Source: Termitomyces sp. T153 (lineage: Eukaryota; Basidiomycota; Agaricomycetes; Agaricales; Lyophyllaceae). Taken from it: 64,000 nucleotides of DNA. The translations under genes were made by a program, and so were the position numbers. The notes beneath the pieces were generated by a model. It did no database searches. It was not told where the DNA came from and saw only the letters and a list, made by a program, of their open reading frames with translations. The DNA is taken from positions 1-64,000 of the forward strand of contig JACKQL020000129.1 in NCBI GenBank assembly GCA_018296165.2. The letters are read 5' to 3'. Below are positions 1 through 10,700 of this stretch, one piece after another; position 1 is the first letter of the stretch, and each line of letters begins with the position of its first letter.

Positions 1-3000
1 CAGAATGGCCAGATTAGCATCAAATGCTAATCCAGACCCTGAGCAAGCAGCTATGCAGCAGTCACTAATCCACAAGGTATTGCAACAGGACATTGCTATG
101 GGACAATTGCTAATTAAGGAAGAACACATTGAGGCTTTGGAATGAGAATTCTTTGCTCTCCAATGACCAGGAAAAAAGTTTGATGGTGTACAAGTCCCCT
201 GTGCACCTTACCAAATGACTAATGACACTACTAAAGTGACTTCAATGACTAGCAACACCCCTCCAGTCTCTGTACTAACTTCTGCTGCTAAGCCAGCCAA
301 CAAAGGCAAAGCACCTGAACGATCTGTTGCTAATGAACCCTCACCAGTCACTAAGAAGTCTGTTAAGCAGTCTCTAGTCCATCTGTTCTCTGGTATTCCA
401 GGTTGCTACACCCCTCCTGCTAATCAAAACTTTGCTGCACCTGACCAAGCTAACAATAGTGCTTATCAAACTATGCCACCTATCTACAATATTGAACAGT
501 CCAAAGCAGTATTTGAAAGGGTTTTAAGCACTAAGGTCACAGTATCAGTTGGCAAACTTTGCTAAGTTTCACAGGATATCAGGAATCAGCTCAGGACTGC
601 CATAACACCTAAGCAACTTGCAGGTACAAATACTAATACTGTACAGGACCCAAGCAACATCTTTGAAGCAGTGTTACTGTTATTTGCTATGGATGAGCCC
701 CACATTTTGCTAGGATCTAATGTCACAACTGCTAATGGACTAACCACAGACTGTCAGGGGATGTCATATTCCCTCTCTGTCCTGTTCTCCCTCCTTATAG
801 TTCTCCTTTATTCCCCTTTGCTTTCCCTATCAGCTGGTTCCAGTCCTAGCCCTCAAGCTGCACCAGTCTCTGTCTGTAATTCTGACAAGTGTCTCCCCTT
901 CCACATGGCCTCTGACCAGACCCTAGGATTGTTTCCTGCATTCCAGGACTACCACTCATTTGAGGCCTCCCATCTTTGAACTACAAGTACTTTCAGCCAA
1001 GGGCTATCTTTTGGTTCTATTTCTACATGGTCACATGCTGGGAGTCTGGAGATTGAGGCCATTTACAATGGATTTCTGCTTTTTGATTAGACTCCAGATT
1101 TGGTTGTTGTTGCTTGTTTTTTCCAGAAGCTCTAGAGTAAATTTTCTGAACACTGGCATTGGGGATCCTTAGACTTGTTCTCTTTGGATTCCCCTCTGCC
1201 AGGTGAGTAGCTAGAAGTCCAGAACTTCTTGTAGATGCTGAATAGACTTTGGATCTCCCTCTGCCAGTTGTATGATTGAGCCACAGCCTCCAGAAGTTGC
1301 CCTTACACAGACCAAGCACAAGGTGCATCAGTTGACCCCATCAAAGCTTAGATAGACTTGCTACCTCCTGGGGAGGAACCCATGGTACTCACAGTTGCTA
1401 AGGATTCTCAGTTGCTCCAGTCTATTATAATGCTAATTGATAATCAAGAAGAAATAGAATGCATCACAGATGCAGAAATTGCTAACCCTGGCTTATCCTA
1501 CAACCCAAATATTGTTTTGAACATGCAAAGCACTAACATAACTTTGCATTGATTGCTAGGACTTCCTCATAACATTCCCTGTACCATTGGCAACTTAATG
1601 TTGTACCTTCAGATTCATGTTTTATGGTCCCATCTGCTCATGACATCCTGCTTGGTTGCCCCTTTGACATCCTCACTAGAAGTGTGGTCAACACCCTTAG
1701 CAACATGAAAACCACCATAACTATCATGGACCCAAATACTGGCATGCAACATACAATACCAACTTTTCCATTAGGCAGATTCAAGCAACTGCCAAAGAGT
1801 TTCCTATGAAGCAGAACCACCCCATTGCTTTCATCACCAAAGAGCTTGATGACAATGATAACAACATAGCAATTGTTATCCACTATGACCATTTAACTGA
1901 TCTAGTGACTTGTATAGCTTCTTGTGATTTGGACAAAGACATTTTACTTACAAAATCCTCCACACCAACAAATCCTGCTTTAGCTTACCTTTAAACTACT
2001 GCTTTTGACCTTTCTGAATTTTCAATGCCTCTCTACTCATATTTTGTGTCTACTGATGCTCCTATTGCTTTGATTCTTGGACAGACACTTCCAGTCAATA
2101 CAAATGTTGCAGACACACCCCCAACCTACATGCACATCCCCTTCTCTGCTCAATATGTTGCTAACAATCCCACTAAAAGAAAACATGTCCAGGTAAAGAA
2201 GAAATACAAACCAGTCACTATGAAGACCAAACCAGTTGCTGGCTGCATTAGCAAAGACTTCAGAATTGAGCAACACATCATTGGCAACCCTTTAGTGACT
2301 ATGCCAACACTCAACCCAAACCCTCCACTATTTGTACCAACCCAGCAATTCACTAGTGATTTTCAAGCAAAGTTCATTTTAAAGATCATGACATGGGTTT
2401 CCTTACTAGCAATGAACTTAATGTACTCAGTGACCTTGTTGCTAAACAAGAAAAGGCATTTTCTTGGGAAGACTTTGAATGAGGAAGCTTGTGCCCCAAT
2501 TTCTACACATACCAACCATTTCCAATGTCCCTTGGGTTCAGCACAACCTCCCTATACCCCCAGGACTAAAGAGGGAAGTCTGTGAAATCATTTGTGATAA
2601 CATCAAGGCTGGCATTTATGAACCCTCAAACTCTGCTTACTGATCTTGCTGGCTCTGTTCTAAAGAAGAATGGTAAGCTCAGGATTGTACACAGCCTAGA
2701 GCTGCTAAATTGTGTCATCATTTGCACTTGGGAGTTCCTCCTTTTCCAGAACATGTTGCTGAATCTTTTGCTCTGGACATTTTTAGTGCTATGCTCAACC
2801 TCTGTATTGGTTAAAACAAGCAACTAATTGACTCTGTCTCATGCAACTTAACAATGCTTCAAACTCCTTTTGGTGCACTTTGCTTAGTGACCTTACTGAT
2901 GGGTAGGACCAACTCTATGCCAATTTTCCACAATAACATTACTTTCATTCTGCAGCCTGAGATCCCTCACAACATACTCAGCTTCATCAACAATGTTGGT

Positions 3001-4720
3001 GCCAAAGGTCCCAAAGATTGAAAACTTGTTAACAGTGTCCCCACTAAGCATGCTGCCAACCCCAATATTTGTTTAGTGCTCTGGGAGTCTCTGAGCTGCT
3101 TAACCAAGTTCTCCAGTAAATGAAGTACTGTGGTGGGACATTTTCTGGTCACAAACAAGTCTTGTGTGCCCCAACCTTCAAAATCCTTGGTCATGTTTGC
3201 ATGTCTAGCAGTTGAGTTCCAGATGAAAGTCACTTAGCCCTACTCAAGTGCTGGGGCCCTTGCAAGTCACTATCTGAAGTCTATGCTTTTCTGGGCACAG
3301 CTAGAGTTCTCAGGATCTTCATTAAGAATTTTGCTCACAACACTAACAACTTAACAAAACTTACTTGTGCTGGTGTTCCTTTCAAATTCAGCCCCAACCA
3401 GCTTAATGCTCAAGTGAGACCTCATCAAAGCTCTACAAGACACTATACCCCTCGTTCCCATTGATTATGAGTTGCCTAACCCTGCCATCCTAGCAGTTGA
3501 TACATCATACATTGCCAGAGGTCACTACCTCTGTCAGTGCTCTAGCAACAACCCAAAGAATATTGCTACAACCATTTTGGCTCCATCACCCTTAACAACA
3601 GGGAATCCAGATTCAGTCAGCCTAAGCTGGAGCTTTATAGTCTTGACTGTGCCCTTCAGGCCTTACAAATGTACCTCATTGGAGTTAGGAACCTCATCAT
3701 TGAAGTTGACACTCACTACATCAAGAGTATGCTACAGAACCCTGACATTCAGCCTTTTCCTAGCATGAATTGCTAGAGTATGGTGATCCTTATGTTCCAC
3801 TTTGAGCTCATCCACATTTAAATGTACCTTCCATAGTCCAGACAGTCTTTTGCAACACCCATAACAGCCTAGCAACCCTCCCTCAGATGATAGCAACAAC
3901 CCTATCTATGAGGACTGGATTGACTGATTACATGGCTTTATGCATCAAGTTCAGTTCCCATTGCCCCTGCTTTGCCACATATCCTCTGCCTTGCAATTGC
4001 TACCCCCTTTTCATGAGTTTTAGCCTCTTCAGCCCTTAGCAACATTTGCTTAGCAACCTTATCAGACCTGAAAGGCTTAGCAATGCCACTTATGCCACCT
4101 TCATTTATTATGTATCTATGTTCTTCCTTGCTAGCAGTAAACTTTGGCAATGTAGTTGAGATGGCACCCACAAGCTCTTTATACCTACTGACCACCACTT
4201 ACATGTCTTAAGATCCATGCATGATTACTAGATCATAGAGGCCTTTTCACTACCTATTCAGCTTTACTGGAATGCTTCTGATGGCCCCAAGTCAGTGCTG
4301 GCCTCATTTGGTATATTTGCACTTGCCACATCTGCCAGATCTATCAGACAACCAAAATACTTATTCCATAAACTGTTGCTATGCCTCTGCCCTTGTTCAG
4401 CAAGTTGTACATTGACACTATGTTCATGCCATCCTCTGATAGGTTCAAGTATATCATCCAGGGACATTGCTTGCTAACTCACTACCCCAAGTTCCATATG
4501 CTCATTAGAAAAAACAGTAAACCTATTGCAAAGTGTTTATACAAAGACATCATCTGTTGCTGGGGAGCCCTTAGCAAAATTGTTACCAATAATGGTGCAC
4601 TCATCCTAAAGGCTGTCACTTATTAAGCAAAGAAGTATAAATTACACCACATTTGGGTCTCAGGCTACAACAAGCACACTAATGGTATTGTCAAGTGACC
4701 TCATTTTGAAGCTGACTAGT
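1..4720 (+). pseudogene. Decayed Ty3/gypsy gag-pol, 5' end beyond window
   Basis: Pieces of one retrotransposon polyprotein lie in order on the + strand in shifting frames with many stops. Nt 1-700 is gag-like (Pro/Ser/Thr-rich, with a conserved patch around 480-560). Nt 1358-1810 is a retropepsin-like region with the recognisable block HDILLGCPFDILTRSVV near 1636. Nt 2560-3010 is reverse transcriptase (IYEPSNSAY start near 2610; the usual IDD is INN at 2985-2993). Nt 3420-3770 is RNase H (LAVDTSYIARG). Nt 4380-4690 is integrase core (KLYIDTMF near 4400; the second catalytic Asp is Asn in VTNNGA near 4585). The layout matches a gypsy family common in Agaricomycetes that I recognise by sequence. 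Translation after integrase is lost near 4700. It cannot code for an active element. Confidence 0.85.
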
Positions 4721-4724
4721 TTGA

Positions 4725-5838
4725 TATGGCATAAGTCACAACACTTAGCATGTGAGGCTTAGCCTCAAGGTCTGGAACAACATAGCCTTTGCACAGGATT
4801 TTAGCAACCATGAGACTTACTGATCACAAGCAATATCATGTGGAGCCTGGACTTTGGGTCTAGGACAACAAGGCTGAGACCTTTCTTAGCAACAACCACT
4901 AGTGACTTTCTTGGTAATAACATGGCTTTCCCCCCCCCTCCATATATGGACATATTGCCAGTCATGTGATTTCTTACTTATCGTTTTCCTTGTTGAACTT
5001 ACAAACATACTTGAATAGCATCTACACTTCAGATATTGACATTGGGCTTGCCCCTTTTTAAGATTTATTGCAGTTAGGTGCCACATTGACTTTGCTTATT
5101 TTTTTCACTTGGTTACAGATTGACACTTCATATGTATCATAAACACTTTGGCAGATGCTGTCACTAGTAGCAACTATTTGTTTCTTTTCCCATACTATAC
5201 TTACAAACAGTATAAATGCCACCTGTACATGATACCCTCATCACTGATCTAATGGAGTACAGTTCCCTCTCTCTCTATCTCTAAGTTTACCAGCTTGAGA
5301 TTTGACTCTGTTCCCATTGTTTATTCTCTTTCTCACTCTTTATTGACAATGACTTAGCAACAAAGTCTTGCTGACCTAGACTTTGACTTTGTGTGGTACT
5401 GACTATGGGTGCCCTTGGCATTATTCTTGACTTAGCAATGCTAGTGACTAAGGCTAGCAACTAATTTGCATTCATGCTCTTTTTAGTCCTTTTATCATCA
5501 CTTCCCCTTTCCCTACCCAACTCCTCATACACTGTTTAAGTTTGCCCTGCCATAGTGAAGCTTTCATCTTTATTTGATTTTTTCCCTCTTTCTCACTAGC
5601 AACCCTCCATTACCATCTAGCAACTTAGGCTAACAATAGCAAATCTTTTCACTTCACACTTCCCACACCCCATTTGCTCTAGTTCTCTGGGATGGTTACT
5701 GACTCACCCTCAACCATTAACTTCCTACTGCCAGCTACCCTATCCAGTGACTAGTGTTAGGTCCTCTTTTTAGGTTTCCTGCATGGCACTAGGTGGCATA
5801 GGAGCACATCACTGGGCAGCATCTAATGTGGACACAGT
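4725..5838 (+). repeat. LTR-like 1.1-kb repeat, copy 1
   Basis: This is the first of two adjacent, diverged, head-to-tail copies of about 1.1 kb. Matching landmarks are AAGGTCTGGAACA near 4767 (AAGATCTGGAACA near 5880), a TATA-like CAGTATAAATGCC near 5208, and TTTCCTGCATGGCA near 5776 with GGCATAGGAGCACATCA near 5797. It follows directly on the end of the integrase region, so a 3' LTR is the simplest reading. No coding potential was recognised. A short internal repeat (CATGTGAGGCTTAGCC / CATGTGGAGCCTGG) lies near its start. Confidence 0.65.
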
Positions 5839-7020
5839 ATGTACAAGTCACATGACTTTATCATGTGGGATCTAGCCCCAAGATCTGGAACAGTGTAGCC
5901 ATTGCACAGGGTCCTAGCAACCACAAGACTTCTGGATCACAGGCCTCATCATGTGAAATCTAGCCTTTGGATCTAGAACAATAAGGTCAAGACCTTCCTT
6001 AGCAACAATTACTAGCAACCTTACCTAGCAAAAACAATACTTCTCAAAAATGGATATATTAAAGGCCATGTGACCCCTTACACATTATTTCTCCTGTCTT
6101 GCTTACAAACATACATAAATGGCATCTACTCTTCAGATATTGATGTTAGGTACACTCTTTTTTTGTTTCTGACATTTATTATGCATTTTGTTGACATCAC
6201 ATACAAATACTTGGTTACCATACTGACATCCAGTATGTAGCATGGACACTTTGGCAGACACTGTTTCTGGTAGCATCTATACTTCCTTTCTAATTACTAT
6301 ACCTACACACAGTATAAATACTGCCTGTATATAGAGACAACAGAACAACAAGTGTATTGTCCCCCCTCAGTAGTCCTCAGCTTACCAGCTTCAGACTTAG
6401 AATGGCTTAGTGACAAGCCCCCAGCAACCTTGTACTTGATTTAGCATGGGTACTACTTACAAGTACTCTATAGTGCCTTTGTCTCTGTGACACTAGTAAC
6501 TATGGCTAGCAACCAGTTTGCATTTGTCCTCCAGCTTATACTGACATCAATTATCCCTTTTTCCCTATCTCCTTCCTATTGCCAGGTCCTTGTCAACCTT
6601 AGTGAACTATTTTTTCCCTCTCCTTTTGTCTGTTCTCCCTGTCCTTAGCAATTTTGCTCTCCCTCTATCCTTAATGGCTCCTTTACTTCCTACCACTTAG
6701 TCCCCCTTTCCTAGCAACTTCTTCCTATACTCCTCTTAGTGACTCTTTTGTCTTCATCCCATTCTCCCCTTATTACCCAGCAACTTAGCAACTTTTCAGC
6801 ACAGTTCAATGACCCAGGTTGGTGATAGCATCCTTTCCTACTTGCACTGTTACTTCATCCCCTGACCCTGTTAGTGCTCTATTTTCTGGGATGTTGACCA
6901 ACTTGCCCCCACTACTTCCTATTGCCAGCTACTCTTTCTGGTTGCCAGTGTTTGGTATTCTTTGATTTTCCTGCATGGCAGTTTGGCAGCATAGGAGCAC
7001 ATCATGGCATACAAGTGGGT
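5839..7020 (+). repeat. LTR-like 1.1-kb repeat, copy 2
   Basis: Second copy of the repeat, directly abutting the first. It carries the same ordered landmarks: AAGATCTGGAACA near 5880, CAGTATAAATACTGCCTG near 6313, TTTTCCTGCATGGCA near 6966, and GGCAGCATAGGAGCACATCA near 6985. The copies differ by many transitions and small indels. Two LTRs in tandem with no internal region can arise by unequal recombination between elements; that origin is inferred. Exact ends were not determined. Confidence 0.65.
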
Positions 7021-7708
7021 GAACTAGGTGTTGAGGGCATTTTCTTGAGATTTTCTGCAGCATATGGTATATGGAGGTGGGGAGTGGAAGGGCTGAGACT
7101 TTGTCTTTTGGCTTAGGTCAAGCAGGTATCCTTGCCTGGTATTGCCTAGTCAGTTGGGAGGCTATTTTACATGAGGTTTACAGGGTCTACTGGGCTTAGG
7201 GGATGATTTTCATATATCTAGGCTGGTGGCTGTGCAATCACTTATGGTATACATGTAAGCTGTCAAGGCTGCTCTCTGCAGTAGTGGTATGCTGTTCTGT
7301 GTTAGCCTTTCAGTATGTGCTTCCATAACAAGCACTGGATGCTTTGTCATTGACTTAGATGTGTTGTTATAGCAGTAGCCTGCTCTGGGTAGTAAAGGTT
7401 GTACCAGCAGAGGTACTTGAGAGGTGCCTTTCCTGATCTGTGGTGGTGGTACAGGTTCAAGTCCCCCCACTCAAGTGTGTCTTCTCTAGAATTGGGTAAC
7501 TTTTAATTATGACAAAGTAATGAATTTGATTTCAATAAGAACAGGCAAATAAAGAACTACAGTTATCTATACCATATAGATTCAGTACATTAGACAAAGG
7601 CAGATCAAAAGGTGTTTGAGACTGATGCTCTGTGTTAGCTGTATGATCATCTGAACAAAAATGCCTTAGAGCACATACAATTCCTTTCACAAATGTTGAA
7701 TTTCATGT
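7021..7708. other. CpG-poor stretch without a recognised gene
   Basis: Downstream of the LTR-like repeats the sequence stays CpG-poor and looks transposon-derived. A minus-strand ORF at 7210-7470 resembles nothing I recognise. Positions 7452-7462 (GGTTCAAGTCC) match a tRNA B-box consensus but no cloverleaf can be drawn around it. The 3' flank of the NLR gene occupies about 7480-7708. Confidence 0.4.
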
Positions 7709-10700
7709 TTATTTATGATCATGAGATAGTGAACCAGCATAACATTGTACCCACTCAGTTCCCAGCTTTGCTTGTGAAAGATCCACTAATAAATCACCAT
7801 TCTGAGATATAATCAAGTTGTTATGGGGGTGGCGTAGAACTTGCAAAATATCTGAAGGAACCCACATCAAATGCTGTTTAGTATTTTTCAAATTGAGCCA
7901 ACCATCTGTGGTGGAGTACCAATAGGAATTAAGAAGCCTAGTAGTCAATATGTCTGTGGAGACACCTTGTTTAGCAAGTGGAGATATATTGTGAGAATCA
8001 ATCAAGACAGTTGGTGGGTGCTCAGAATTAAGTGGAACATGCACCATAGTGTCTTCTGAGCCAGTGTGTAGGGCAACAGAGGAAAGTGCAACAGAATTGA
8101 CAGTGGCTGTATAACCACTTGAGTGCAGTAGCTCTGCAGCATTTGAGGAATCCCACACTTGGATAGTGTTGTCCTGAGAGCCAGAGACAATGTGTGTTCC
8201 ATCAGGAGAAAATGCAACAGAAGAGACAGCACTTGTATGGCCAGTCAGCTGCAGCAGCTCAAATCCAGTTGAGGTATCCCATACACGGATAGTGTTGTCC
8301 CATGAACCAGAGACAATGCGTGTGCCATCAGGAGAAAATGCAACAGAATATACAACCCCTGTATGGAGAGTCAGCTGCAGCAGCTCAGCTCCAGTTGAGG
8401 TATCCCACACACAGATAGTCTTGTCCCATGAGCCAGAAACAATGTGTGTGCCATCAGAAGAAACTGCAACAGAATTGACACCACTGGTATGCCCAGCAAG
8501 CTGCAGCAGCTTAGCTCCATTTGAGGAATCCCATACACAGATAGACTTGTCCCATGAGCCAGAGACAATGTATGTGCCATCAGGAGCAAATGCAACAGAA
8601 TTGACACCACTGGTATGGCCAGTCAGCTGCAGCAGCTCAGCTCCAGTTGAGGAATCCCACACACAGATAGTGTTGTCCAATGAGCCAGAGACAATTTGTG
8701 TGCCATCAGGAGAAAATGCAACAGACTTGACACTACTTGTATGGCCAGTCAGCTGCAGCAGCTCAGCTCCAGTTGAGGTACCCCACACACAGATAGTGTT
8801 GTCCAATGAGCCAGAGACAATGCGTGTGCCATCAGGGGAAAATGCAACAGAATCAACACCACTGGTATGGCCAGTCAGCTGCAGCAGCTCAGCTCCAGTT
8901 GAGGAGTCCCACACACAGATAGTATTGTCCCAAGAGCCAGAGACAATGTGTGTGCCATTAGGAGAAAATGCAACAGAATTGACACCATCTTTATGGCCAG
9001 GCAGCTGCAGCAGCTCAGCTCTAGTTGAGAAATCCCACACACAGATTGTGTTGTCCATAGATCCAGAGACAATGTGTGTGCCATCAGGAAAAAATGCAAC
9101 AGAATTGACAGCATCTTTATGGCCAGTCAGCTGCAACAGCTCAGCTCCAGTTGAGGTATCCCACACATGGATAGTCTTGTCCATGGATCCAGAGATAATA
9201 TGTGTGCCATCAGGAGAAAATGCAACAGAATTGACAGCACTTTTATGGCCAGTCAGCTGCAGCAGCTCAGCTCCAGTTGAGGAATCCCACACACAGATAG
9301 TGTTGTCCCATGAGCCAGAGACAATGTATGTGCCATCAGGAGAAAATGCAACAGAATTGACTGCACTTCTATGGCCAGTCATCTGCAGCAGCTCAGCTCC
9401 AGTTGAGGAATCCCACACACAGATAGTCTTGTCTATAGATCCAGAGACAAAGCATGTGCCATTAGGAGAAAATGCAACAGACTTGACACCACTTGTATGG
9501 CCAGTCAGCTGCAGCAGCTCAGCTCCAGTTGAGGAGTCCCACACACAGATAGTGTTATCCATAGATCCAGAGATAATATGTGTGCCATGAGTAGAAAATG
9601 CAACAGAATTGACAGACTCTGTATGTCCAGTCAGCTGCAGCAGCTCAGCTCCAGTTGAGGAATCCCACAAACAGATAGTTTGGTCCATAGATCCAGAGAT
9701 AATATGAGTGCCATCAGTAGAAAATGCAACAGAATTGACACATTTTTTATGGCCAGTCAGCTGCAGCAGCTCACCACCAGTTGATGAATTCCACACATGG
9801 ACAGTTCCATCTGAAGATCCAGAGACAATGTGCATGCCATCAGGTGAAAATGCAATGGCAAAAACTGGAGCTGTTTGTTTGATCTCACTAATCAATCCTG
9901 TCTGGCCTCTGGACCCTTGAATAGCTGGCACTGAAGTAAATTGCTCTTTCCACTTCTTTGATGTATCACTATGATGCCAAGTTGGTAATACTGATATATA
10001 CAGATGTGGTGTTGATAAACATGCTGGGCTGTTTGAAAAATACATTGCAAAATTGGCTGCCTCAGTGATATCATTAATGAGATGATTCTGCTGCTTGTCA
10101 TTATTGATACATACTCTGATCAGAGTATGAGAACTTGGTGCTTCAATACACTTCCTCACTTGCTGCAACATATAGTTGCATTTTTGTGCAGATTGAAGCA
10201 AATTCATAGCCTCTATCCAGAACAGAATTTTAAGCAAGAGAAAATCCTGTAAATCATCACACAGAATATTTATTTCATTGTGCATGGCTTGGGCCTGGGC
10301 TATGCAACTAGACCAGTGGCTGCTCCAATATACACAACAGTACTTCAGAGTTTGAGAAATCTTGTCCTCATTTACAAGTCCAGGTACTTCTCTATCAAGA
10401 AGGAATGATGATGGATGACCACAAATATTAAAACAAAGCTCTGACTTCATTATTTGGAAGCATTGATGAGCCAGAAAGCAGTGATGTTTGCCCATGTTAC
10501 AGAACAAGCTAGATATGATGGAACTGGTTGTATTGAAGCGTTCTTGTGTAAAAATAAAATCTGGGAATGAAGCATGGTACCAGAAGACCTTGCCTTCTTT
10601 AGCATAAAGAACAGCATGAAGACTGTCTATCAAGTATTCTGCACATTCCTCCATATCCTTCTCATCATCAGAGCCTGAGAGTCTTGCAGCTACAATAGGA

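Noticed and set aside
7430..7480. Possible tRNA gene at the GGTTCAAGTCC site
   Set aside because: No acceptor, D or anticodon stem can be paired around it.
8190..9590. Long + strand ORF with repeated CVPSGENATELT-type units
   Set aside because: It is the antisense of the WD40 array; the 126-bp periodicity of the real gene keeps this frame open. Composition fits no protein family.
8060..9875. Regular repeats that might be taken for a CRISPR-like or satellite array
   Set aside because: The 126-bp period is in frame and encodes WD repeats; there are no unique spacers and the genome is eukaryotic.
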